A stretch of 64,000 nt of DNA from Setophaga petechia (lineage: Eukaryota > Chordata > Aves > Passeriformes > Parulidae), in assembly GCA_024362935.1 (NCBI GenBank), contig JANCRA010000033.1, positions 7,707,001-7,771,000 of the forward strand, written 5' to 3'. Every line of letters starts with the position of its first letter. Position 1 is the stretch's first letter. Made by a program: the position numbers and the translations under genes. Shown piece by piece: positions 1 through 8,558 of this stretch. The notes beneath the pieces were generated by a model that saw only the letters and a program-made list of their open reading frames with translations, had not been told where the DNA came from and made no database searches.

Positions 1-590
1 CAACACACACAACCAGGCTCTCCTTCGCTCTTGTTTTCAGCACCGCGAAGACACTGAAAAGTTCCCTTGGATCGCAGTTCTTCGCAAGCCCCAAGCGCCG
101 GCTGGAGTTTCCTCGCTCCGCGGCGCCTCTCAGGGACCCGCGGGCTCCGGGCTAGCAGCGCCTCACGCCGCGCTCGCTGCGCTGCTCGCGGGCCGCGTTC
201 GCTGACCGGCCGCGCTCCCGCTGTCCCGGCGTCTCCTCGGGAGCTGCGCGGCTCTGGGCGCTGCCGGGGGCTGCGGCGCGAGGGGTCTGGGCCGGGCGGT
301 GCCTTGGCGCTTGGCGCTCGCCCCGCAGCGCTGGCGGCACGTGGAGCTGCCCGGGGCCGCTCGGCCGGGACGCACCGGGAGGCTCCGGCCCTGCTCGGCC
401 CGTCCGGGGGGGCACCCACACAATGGCCCCGCTCGCGCTCGGCCCCACTCGCGGTGGCAGCAGCGCCGCTCCCCGGCCTGGCCCGGGGGTGGACGGGGGT
501 GTCTCGGGGGGAGTCTGGCGGGAGCGGGACTGACCTGGCGGCGCTCCCGGGCGCGGAGCGGAGCGGAGGCGGCGGCGGCCACAGGTGGGA

Positions 591-704
591 GCGCGGCGCG
601 TTACGCGATTTGCGTAGCGGAAGCGGCGGCTCGGCCGGCGGGAAGTGCGCGGGCGACGCGCGCCGGGGGGCGCGGCGCTACGCAAAGTGCGTAACGCGCC
701 GCGC
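591..704. promoter_or_regulatory. 30-bp inverted repeat in the divergent promoter
   Basis: Arms at 591-620 and 675-704 are reverse complements at 27 of 30 positions, separated by a 54-bp spacer. Each arm contains CTACGCAAA followed by GCGTAACGC when read in one orientation, which resembles C/EBP-ATF half sites around a GCGTAA core. The repeat lies upstream of the CCAAT cluster, roughly where the two divergent promoters would meet. Function is not known. Confidence 0.75.
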
Positions 705-775
705 GGCGACAACGCCGGCGGAGGGGCGGGCGTGGCGCGTGCGCCCCTCGCGGCGCGGCGGAGCGCGCCCGGCAG

Positions 776-844
776 CCAATGGGCGGGCGGGCTGTCCGCG
801 GGAAGAGCCAATCAGCGTTCGCGGGCCTCGGGAGCGCGGCCAAT
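776..844 (+). promoter_or_regulatory. Triple CCAAT-box array (NF-Y type), 32-bp phasing
   Basis: CCAAT pentamers lie at 776-780, 808-812 and 840-844, all in the same orientation and exactly 32 bp apart start to start. The contexts are AGCCAATGGG, AGCCAATCAG and GGCCAATGGC. Multiple CCAAT boxes about three helical turns apart, bound by NF-Y, are a known hallmark of G2/M gene promoters, which suits AURKA. Confidence 0.85.
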
Positions 845-876
845 GGCGGGCGGCGGGGGTTTAAAGGGGTATTTAA

Positions 877-898
877 GGCGCGGCGGTTTGAATTCAAA
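877..898 (+). promoter_or_regulatory. CDE/CHR-like cell-cycle element of AURKA
   Basis: TTTGAA (the CHR core) at 887-892 is part of a perfect 12-bp palindrome, TTTGAATTCAAA, at 887-898, so a second CHR core faces the other way. GC-rich sequence resembling a CDE (GGCGCGG) starts at 877. The element lies 42 bp after the last CCAAT box and just before exon 1 ends. CHR elements bind DREAM/MuvB complexes and give G2/M-restricted transcription; that role here is inferred from the family of promoters. Confidence 0.75.
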
Positions 899-904
899 CA
901 GCTC

Positions 905-934
905 CGGCGGCCCTGACGCGGCGGCGGCTCCGCG
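905..934 (+). other. AURKA: AURKA exon 1 (non-coding), approximate start
   Basis: The exon ends at 934, before a consensus donor GTGAGC at 935. The transcription start cannot be fixed from sequence; it is placed just downstream of the CHR palindrome. The next acceptor is the CTCAG ending at 1050. Confidence 0.55.
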
Positions 935-958
935 GTGAGCGTGGGGCGGGCAGGGGGA

Positions 959-998
959 ATCGATCCCGGACCGCTATCGATAACGAGTGCTAATCGAT
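959..998. promoter_or_regulatory. Three ATCGAT motifs with 17-bp spacing in AURKA intron 1
   Basis: ATCGAT occurs at 959-964, 976-981 and 993-998, each exactly 17 bp after the last; the middle copy is the 8-bp palindrome TATCGATA. ATCGAT is the known core site of CUX1/CDP-type cut-homeodomain proteins. The motifs sit between the exon 1 donor and the exon 2 acceptor. Regulatory use is inferred. Confidence 0.55.
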
Positions 999-1050
999 AA
1001 GGGACCCCACATTCCCTGTGCTCCGCTCACCAAGCCCCTCTCGCCCTCAG

Positions 1051-1138
1051 CCAGAGCCGCACGGGCCGCTCCCGCTCTGGCGCTATGGAGAGGAACATGA
1101 AGGAGAACCATGCCGCGTACCCAGGCCGCGCTGCCAAG
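1051..1138 (+). CDS. AURKA: AURKA exon 2 (5' UTR plus residues 1-18)
   Basis: The acceptor is CCCTCAG ending at 1050 and the donor is GTAAAG at 1139. The start ATG at 1085 has G at -3 and G at +4. This exon carries the KEN degron, a known APC/C-Cdh1 recognition motif, at residues 6-8. Confidence 0.93.
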
Positions 1139-4100
1139 GTAAAGGTGTGGAATACGCGGATTCTGTGCCTCTTCCTGAGCGGTTTCCTCTGCTCCATTCT
1201 TGGTCTCGATGCCTGGGAGTTTGCCATTAAAATTCTGGTCTGTTCAAGGAATGGTTTTTAGTTTTTACTTTTTGGGCTTGTTTCTCCCCATCGCATGTTA
1301 ACTGCAAGTTTCAAACTAGTCATTTATCTTTCAGTAGCTTTCTTCTAGAGCAAACAGCCCAAAGCTGATTTTTAAAAATTAATGTTAATATTAGCATATC
1401 ATTAAATGGGGAAATCCTCTTTGTAAGTATTTAAGAACCCTTAAAGAGAGAGCAAGTATGTATAATCAAATTACTTAAGATACAAATTTTAAAAGAAAGT
1501 ACTGAGCAAATGTTACTATTAATACACATGTGCAGCAGTGCTCAAGATCACCCTGATTATTGTATTTTTCAATTAGGAAATACAGGTTCTGTCTCACTAT
1601 TTTATATAAAACTAAATAGGCCTGGTAAGTTTTTGGAACAAGAAAGCAAAACAAGCAAAATTTCCTTTTAATTGACTACTCAGTACATGATTTTTAGTGT
1701 TTCTGTTAAAGTGCTGTTGTGTGGTTTTGCCATCCTGAGTGGGGCCGTGAAGGTTCTGCTGTGCTGCTGCACAATTAACACATTCTCCTTTCTCTTTGAA
1801 GGTCACCCATCCCATCGGGGATGCCCCCAAACGTGTCCCCATGTCGCAGCACTCAACCCAGAGCCACTCTCTGACCAGTGGAGCTCCAGCCCGAGTTCTG
1901 TGTCCTGCAAACTTCGCCCAGAGAGTCCCCGTGCAGCCCCAAAAACCTCTGCTGTCTACCCAAAAACCACCCAAGAGCCAAACAGCGCAGCAGCCCCGGC
2001 CCAAAGCGCCCCAGCAGGCCACTGTGAGACCTCAGGCTGTGAGCAAGAGCACTGAGAAACCTCCCCAGGCTGCAGCACCTGGTAATTGTGAGGGTGGTTT
2101 CCCTGTGGTTTTCCAGCTGTGACACTCAGGATGCTCCTAAAGCTGCTGCTGACCCAGGGATGGTCCTGGAGGGAAGTTCTTGGTTGTGCCCCCAAACAGG
2201 AGAGCAGCACATGGTTCACCTCGGGTGTTGCTGCACCATCCTTGTGAATTTATCTCTAAATTAACCAATTAGGGACAATATGGTGTTAAAAACTTCCAGG
2301 TGCTCAGTAGCCAGCTGGGAGTTAATGTAATTTGCATTCAGACCTCACAGGTTTTCCAATATTCATGCACAAGGATACTTTTGTTTGGGGAGGGGGAAAG
2401 AATTCATGGCTTTTTATGCTCAGAAAGCTTTTAAAGCTGCATTTTACTAGCACTGTTTGTTTCCAAGCAGTCAGCTGTGCTAGGTTGCTTAAAATGTCAT
2501 GGAATGGATTCTAAAAGCTGCTCCAGATGATGCTCAGGGCTTAGATTTGTTCCTATGTGTGTGTTCCCATGGGTTTGGCTCATAAATTGATTTCCTTCTC
2601 TGTACACAGCACAGAACCCTGAAGCAGAAAGCACCTCAAAACAGAAAACTGAAGAGACCAAGAAGAAAAGTGAAGACACTAAAAAGTAAGTTCTGTGCCT
2701 GAACTCCAGATAACTGAGCCCTGCTGGAGCTCCTTTGGCTGTGGAGCCTGGTGACCCCCACACACTGCAGGCACAACACAAGGAAAGCAGCCTTTGACCT
2801 GGTAATTGCCAGGAGCAAGGACTTGCTGTAATCTAAAGAAAACTTTGTGCTAAATGCAGAGTAGCTCTTCCCAGGGGAGAGAGAGCACTGATAGCTGCTG
2901 CCCCAGTCACGAGATGTGCTCCTGAAAACAAAACCTCCTTCATCAGGGCAGGAGGCTGGAGTCTAATTTGGGATGAAGCTGGATTTGTTTTAAGTTGTTT
3001 TGCCATGCCCTGGTGGTGTGTCTGGGTTAGGAGTATCTAAAGGAACCCAGCTTGGTAGACAGTCTTCATTTTGTAGTAGTGTGGTTGGTGTAGTGTCTGC
3101 AAAAACCTCAGGAGGGAAGAAAATAGCTTTCAGAACTTCCTTTTGAAGAATCTCAATGCCTTTATTCTCTTCATAAAGACTAAAATCTAGTTTAGAGTAC
3201 TAAACATCTCTTGAACAGGAATGTTATAAACTGTAAATCTGAGTCAAAACCAACGTAACTCTCCACCTTTTAACTTTCCTCTTGCAGAAGGCAATGGTCT
3301 CTTGATGATTTTGAAATTGGTCGTCCTCTGGGGAAAGGAAAATTTGGAAATGTGTACCTGGCACGTGAGAAACAGAGCAAATTCATTCTTGCACTGAAAG
3401 TGCTCTTTAAAACACAGCTTGAGGAGGCTGGTGTGGAGCACCAACTGCGAAGAGAAGTGGAGATACAGTCTCACCTTAGGTAAAGTTTAATGGCTATTTA
3501 CTCTGCTTTGTTTACAAAGTAACCTTGATTATGATAAAATTTCTTCTTTATGATAAAATTTTGTGTGTTGTGAACTGAAGGAACACAGATGAGCTGAAAT
3601 TCCCATGCTTGCCTTGACAGTGGTGGGGAGGACAGGGAAATTAAATTTTGGACAAACACCTGGTTCAGAAGAACATTGAAATCTCTTTGCAGGCACCCCA
3701 ACATTCTCAGATTATATGGCTACTTCCATGATGTGACAAGAGTCTACCTGATCCTGGAGCATGCACCTCGTGGGGAGGTCTACAGGGAGCTTCAGAGGCT
3801 CACTAAGTTTGATGAGCAAAGAACTGCTACTGTAGGTTGTTCCAGCTTCCTCTCCATTCCTCTTGAATCTGGGATCTCTGCAGGACAGAGCCAGCCCTTC
3901 AGTTCTGGGGGAAACTGAGATTCCTTGCTGCTAGTTGGCATCTGGGCAGGGAGTGATTGGGAAAATTTAGGGCTGAGCAGGAATTTATGTTCAGAATTGT
4001 TTAATATTGCAAGGTACAGCCTGTATTACCAGCTTCAAGGGTTAAGGAATAATTGCTTTAACTTAAAATTATAATTATGGCTCAAAAAACGCTGTGCTGC

Positions 4101-5503
4101 AGCCAGATAAACTCAGGTGACAGTATCTTAAAGATTGTGGCTTAAAGGTTGTTCTTTCTGTGCCCAGTACATCACAGAACTGGCAGATGCCCTCTCGTAC
4201 TGTCACTCCAAGCGTGTGATCCACAGGGACATCAAGCCAGAGAACTTGCTGCTGGGATCCAATGGAGAGTTAAAAATTGCTGACTTTGGGTGGTCTGTGC
4301 ATGCTCCATCTTCTAGGTGAGAATTCAGTGTCTTGTGCACTGAAATCCTTCTGTAGTGTCAGTTTTTGTCTCACAGCTGTGCAAGGGAGGTACGTGGGAG
4401 CTTCTTGAAATACTGGGGGAAAGGTGCTATGACAAAGGCAACTGGAGTGACAGAGGAGGGCTGTTATCCTGGGTTTTAGTTCAAACCTTGCTGACCCTCA
4501 AGGGAAGGTTGGTGTAGGGTTACTGTGGTCCCTGAGATGACAAACCTGCACTTGGACTCAAACATTATTCTGGCAATTTGGTTATTTCTGAGAGAGTGGG
4601 AAATTGCACCTGAGAAGGGAGGAACAGGTTTGTTCTAGCACGTGGGGTGAAGAAAGGAGTGAAGACTGACTGATTGCAGGGACTGAGATGCTTTCAGGAG
4701 AAGTAGAAAATGTCCTGCTGTCTTTTCTTTCCCAGTTGTTCTGGGTGGTGCTGAGGTACAGATGATTACCAGCATTACTTCTTATCTGGCTCTTGAAATA
4801 TATCCTCTAATTATCTTAATCAGTAATTAACTTGGACTTTTCTTCAGGCGAACAACTCTCTGTGGGACACTTGACTACCTACCTCCTGAAATGATTGAGG
4901 GAAGAACACATGATGAAAAGGTGGATATTTGGAGCCTGGGAGTCCTGTGCTATGAGTTCCTTGTAGGGAAACCACCTTTTGAAACAAAAACCTATCAAGA
5001 AACCTACCGAGCTATTTCAAGGGTAAGTGCCAGTGCTTATCTAGGTTAGCTGGGCCATGCTTTTAGTTCTAGAAAGGTTTCAGCAAACCTAAGTTTGAAG
5101 CATAATGAAAACAAGCACAAGAATATACAAATACTTTGACAAGCAGTGAGAAGCTTGTTTGGGGTTATAATGAAATTATTTTACCAATAGGCTGAAGGTG
5201 CACAGCCTGCAAGGCTGGCACAGCTTTTAAGGGGTAACTTGAGTAGAGCCCTTTGGTTCTATCATGTGGTTATTGCTAAAGACCTTTGCATGATTGTTAA
5301 TGTCCTTTTTTCCTTAGGTGGAATTCAAGTTTCCTCCATTTATAACAGAAGGTGCAAGGGATTTAATTTCCAAGCTCCTGAAGCACAACCCCTTCCATCG
5401 CCTGCCCCTGAAGGATGTGCTGCTCCATCCCTGGATCACAGCCAACTCTACCAAGACTCCCACCAGCAGGAAGAGTGATGGTGCTGCCCCCTCCAAAACA
5501 TAG
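1085..5503 (+). CDS. AURKA: Aurora kinase A, complete, 8 coding exons (416 aa)
   Basis: Mitotic serine/threonine kinase of centrosomes and spindle poles, activated by TPX2 and autophosphorylation. Coding exons: 1085-1138, 1802-2081, 2610-2685, 3288-3479, 3693-3831, 4168-4316, 4848-5022, 5318-5503. All junctions are GT-AG and the frame is kept throughout (1251 nt). The N-terminus has a KEN box (residues 6-8) and an A-box-like RVLCP (49-53), then a low-complexity Pro/Gln/Lys region to about 137. In the kinase domain I see the GKGKFG loop (152-157), catalytic Lys174 (ALK), HRDIKPEN with Asp268, the DFG Asp286, and the RTTLCGT activation loop with Thr300, equivalent to human Thr288. Human AURKA is 403 residues. 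The ATG at 1085 is chosen because MERNMKEN parallels the human start; the next in-frame ATG is 1097. Odd points: the hinge reads APRGEVY, as in Aurora B, and the A-box serine is Ala. Confidence 0.97.
1802..2081 (+). CDS. AURKA: AURKA exon 3 (residues 19-111)
   Basis: The acceptor follows a pyrimidine run ending in TTTGAAG; the donor is GTAATT at 2082. It encodes the disordered N-terminal region with the A-box-like segment [13 protein letters not shown] at 49-61, then Pro/Gln-rich sequence. Human has a serine (Ser51) where this protein has Ala54. Confidence 0.93.
2610..2685 (+). CDS. AURKA: AURKA exon 4 (residues 112-137)
   Basis: The acceptor is TGTACACAG ending at 2609; the donor is GTAAGT at 2686. 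It encodes a Lys/Glu-rich linker just before the kinase domain. Codons split at both ends join in frame. Confidence 0.92.
3288..3479 (+). CDS. AURKA: AURKA exon 5 (kinase N-lobe)
   Basis: The acceptor is CTTGCAG ending at 3287; the donor is GTAAAG at 3480. It encodes RQW through the glycine loop, the catalytic Lys174 and helix C ([13 protein letters not shown]), nearly identical to human. Confidence 0.96.
3693..3831 (+). CDS. AURKA: AURKA exon 6 (hinge)
   Basis: The acceptor is TTTGCAG ending at 3692; the donor is GTAGGT at 3832. It encodes [14 protein letters not shown] through the hinge [13 protein letters not shown] to DEQRTAT. The hinge differs from human Aurora A at the residues that set inhibitor selectivity. 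Confidence 0.96.
4168..4316 (+). CDS. AURKA: AURKA exon 7 (catalytic loop and DFG)
   Basis: The acceptor is TGCCCAG ending at 4167; the donor is GTGAGA at 4317. It encodes [22 protein letters not shown] with Asp268, and [12 protein letters not shown] with Asp286. Confidence 0.96.
4848..5022 (+). CDS. AURKA: AURKA exon 8 (activation loop)
   Basis: The acceptor is TTCTTCAG ending at 4847; the donor is GTAAGT at 5023. It encodes [16 protein letters not shown], with autophosphorylated Thr300, and the C-lobe helices through [11 protein letters not shown]. Confidence 0.96.
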
Positions 5504-6010
5504 CTGGAGGAGGGTGACTCGTGGGATGGACAGAGGAGCCCTGTACTGTGACTACTGTAATGCTAACAATAGGAAAGGCAGGTCTTGGAATCTAGTGGCA
5601 ATTGGGATGCAAATCCTTGGGTTGGCTGGTGTCTTAAACTCGAATTGCAGCATAAAATTATCTGACTTCTGTCTGGAGCTTGTGGAATATTTAATGTACT
5701 TGAAATCAGTTCCATGTGGGCCAGGTTTGCTGGGGTAAGTATGAAGCTGTTGGAGGCTCTTGTGCTGAAATGGTTTGTTGTTCCACCAGAAGGAAGTTGT
5801 TGTCCTGGCTTATGGAACAGTGCAATATCCTGGAGATGCCTGCTCCTCCCTCCCTGGGCTGCTCAGGGTGTCTTACCTGTGGTGTAACCTGAAACTGAGC
5901 AGGGTGAATGCCTTTTTCAAGTGTTCCAAAAATGATGTGGCAATTGGTTTTGTCTCTAGTTTTAAATGTGAGCATTCAATGTATAAAATAAAGACTTGTT
6001 ATACTGCACC
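5318..6010 (+). CDS. AURKA: AURKA exon 9: last coding segment (to 5503) and 3' UTR
   Basis: The acceptor is TTCCTTAG ending at 5317. Coding runs to the TAG at 5501-5503 and ends the kinase C-lobe ([21 protein letters not shown]) with a divergent short tail. The 3' UTR follows; the polyadenylation signal AATAAA is at 5987-5992, so cleavage should fall near 6005-6015. Confidence 0.9.
5987..5992 (+). terminator. AURKA polyadenylation signal
   Basis: Canonical AATAAA about 490 bp after the AURKA stop, the first good signal in the 3' UTR. Nearby T/G-rich sequence (CTTGTTATACTG) is compatible with cleavage shortly afterwards. Confidence 0.75.
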
Positions 6011-6439
6011 CAGCAGGGTGAGCTTCCTTGTGGCACTGCTTGGCTCAGCACCAGCACAGCTGAACTCCTGCTCCCAGAGGTGAATTCCCAAAGTAGAATT
6101 CCCACCTCTGTCAGAAGGGAAGCTCAAAGTGCTGGTACCACACAGTCATTCACCATCCCACAATCCCAATTTAGGGTTGCAAGGTAAGTACCAAATGTGC
6201 TGCTACTTTACCTGCTTGGTTTATTGAGAGCTTGGCCTGCTCTGTCCTTTTTCCAGTGAGTTTATTCAAAGATCTCCCATCTGATAACAATTTCCAGCCC
6301 TTTCTCTCAGAAGTACTTTCAGATTATGTTGGGTAACAGCAAATAGCAAGACCAGATGTTTATAGGACACTCCTTAAAATGGACCAAGGGTCAGGCCCCT
6401 TGCCACCAAAATCAATGCCAACTCTTTTCCAGGAAAACA

Positions 6440-8341
6440 CTTAAAGCAAACTAAGAGAAAGCAATTTATTGTCTTTTCAGAATAAGACTTTGCTATTTTA
6501 CAAACAGTTTTAAAAAATGATCCTTCTACAAGCAAGGACTCCAGAATTCAAAATATATTCTCAAATTAATTTAAAATATACTTTGCAAAAATCATCATCT
6601 AAACAAACTGCCAGTAGTTTATACAACCACATAAGTCATCAGAATTCTGGCCACAATTTATATGAAGCTGTTTCTTTACAGCAAGAAAACTAGTTTAGTG
6701 CTGGTGCCTTCTACTGACTTTTAAATGATTTTATTATTTTAAATGATTTCATATGATTTTGAAAAAAACTTTTGTATTAAATGTAATAAGGAAGGAATAT
6801 TCAAACATCCTTCTCAGAAATTATTCTACCTAAAGTAAACAAGGCTCCCTCAGTTATTTTGGAATTCTTATCCTTGGTTCACATGAAACCTGGGCATTTC
6901 TGTGGGGGGGAAGGAGTTAAGGTGCAATTTAATGTTCTGGCTGAGGGGAGGCAAGAGGCTGCTCATAACAAGAAGTTATTTGCTCCTCCTTTCTTCCCTC
7001 AGCTAGCTCTTATCAAAACTCCACCCTTTCTTCCTCTCTATTCACTGAATTTTAGCAAAACTAGAAAGCTATTTCAGAGTATTTTCCTGCTATTTTACTT
7101 AAATCAGAATTTTGTATAATCAGATCTGTCAGAGCCACCTTGGGGTGAGTGCAAGCACAGAGAGAGCTCAGAAAAGAGCAGCCAGCAGGTCCCAAACAGC
7201 CCCAGCTCTTGCTCAGGCTCTCACAGCAGCACAGGCCTGAGCCCCAAACCCAGGCCTGCCCCAGTGTGACAATAATTTATCTGTTTTAGGATCAGTCTGC
7301 AGCTTGAGTGGAATGTGGATATCCATCCCTGTAACTACATTCTAACACCACAGTGTCCCCATAAGGAAAGGCAAAGCCCCCTCATTGCTACATTCACCAG
7401 TCTCAGCCCAAAGCACAGGAATTCTTCCTGGGAAGCTGGGAATTGGAATGTTTGCACTTCTGGTGCAGATGATTTGAGTTTCACCCACGGGAGCAGAAAG
7501 CAGCTGGGGTTAGTTTAAAGATTTCAAAAAAGTGTTTCCAGTACAAAGCCAGATCTCAAACTATTAAAAACGCCCAGCTCCTCTCTGCCTTGATGCTGTT
7601 TGGAGTATGTTCACATAGGTAATTCTGGTTACACTGATTTCAGTAGGCTCAGGATTTTTTCTGAGTCTATAGACATTTAAAAACAAAGGGACTTTAGTAA
7701 GGCTGGCTCCCAGCCAGCACATTTTCAAACAATAAAATCTTGGACTGTGGAAGCAACACACATAATTTCAGAACAGTGCTTCACCTACTGTGACTAAACC
7801 AATTATGACTGCAATCATTTATGATATGGGTACTCTTACTGAAGTGAGTTCAGTGCCTGTGTTGTACTACAAGAAGGGCTGTAATAAAAGCCTCTTCTAA
7901 CAAAAGAAACATCCACCTGCCACTTTAGATTCCAATACATCCCCTTATCAAGAGAACTACCCATGTAGTGACATATTGTTTATTCTGCTGGAAAGAGTCT
8001 CACAGTTTCTCAGCTACACAGCAATAAATGAAAGCTATGACTGCTTTTAAAAGAAATAAAAAAAGGCTCAAAAGCTGGCTTATAAATACTCAGAACTATG
8101 CTCATTGTCAAGCATTTATATTCCCACTTGAACTGCAAACCAGACCCCGTTTGAACAGGTTTGTCCTAAGAATAAGCGGCAAAAGGGACAGGAGACAAGG
8201 ACAGCGCTTTTCACAGTGACATTTACCTGAAGGAACAAGTGAGAAACGCAAGATGAGATCGACCTGAACCCAGACAAGTCTTGGAAAGAAACGTTTGCCC
8301 TGCAGAGCTGTGTGGCTGCACTGGAGAGCAGGGGCAGGAGC
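6440..8341 (-). other. FAM210B: Probable FAM210B 3' UTR; convergent with AURKA
   Basis: No coding ORF is visible on either strand; the sequence is AT-rich and lacks recognised repeats. Minus-strand AATAAA signals (TTTATT on the plus strand) are at 6465-6470, 6220-6225 and 6261-6266. The first would give a 3' UTR of about 1.9 kb. The two genes are tail to tail with as little as 0.2-0.5 kb between ends. The exact end is not determined. Confidence 0.4.
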
Positions 8342-8558
8342 TCAGGGGCTGGAGGCAGGGGGTTTGAAGAAGCCGGCCTTGCGGCAGTAGCGCACCACGA
8401 AGGGCACGGACACCACGGTGATGCTGATGCGCACGGGGGCGAAGAGCTTGTGCACAGCATAGGCCAGAACGAAGGTGCTGGTGCCAGCTGCCATCCTGGA
8501 CTGCAGAGAGGCCTCGCTGAAACCCAGCTTGAGCAGCACCGCGCTCATGTCCACGCCA
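8342..8558 (-). CDS. FAM210B: FAM210B exon 3 (last coding exon)
   Basis: The minus-strand acceptor is CTCTCTCTGCAG, with the exon starting at 8558. It encodes residues 97-168 and stops with TGA (8344-8342). It holds the DUF1279 core and the second hydrophobic region (VRISITVVSVPFVV). Confidence 0.94.

Larger units (their letters stand above)
1..960. promoter_or_regulatory. CpG-island, probably bidirectional promoter (AURKA right, CSTF1 left)
   Basis: Extremely GC- and CpG-rich DNA that stops abruptly just after the AURKA exon 1 donor. In other vertebrates AURKA and CSTF1 are head to head, so the left half should hold the 5' end of CSTF1 on the minus strand. I cannot see CSTF1 coding sequence; its first exon is non-coding in human. 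Possible minus-strand donors are GTCAGT at 534-529 (after CCAG) and GTGAGG at 166-161, neither confirmed. The long ORFs here in all frames result from the lack of AT-rich stop codons and are not genes. Confidence 0.8.

Noticed and set aside
1..590. Definite CSTF1 first exon
   Set aside because: Synteny predicts it, but no coding sequence or unambiguous donor can be seen, so only the shared promoter is annotated.
67..864. 265-codon Arg/Gly/Ala-rich ORF at the left end
   Set aside because: CpG-island promoter; several frames on both strands are equally open, and the region holds AURKA regulatory elements.
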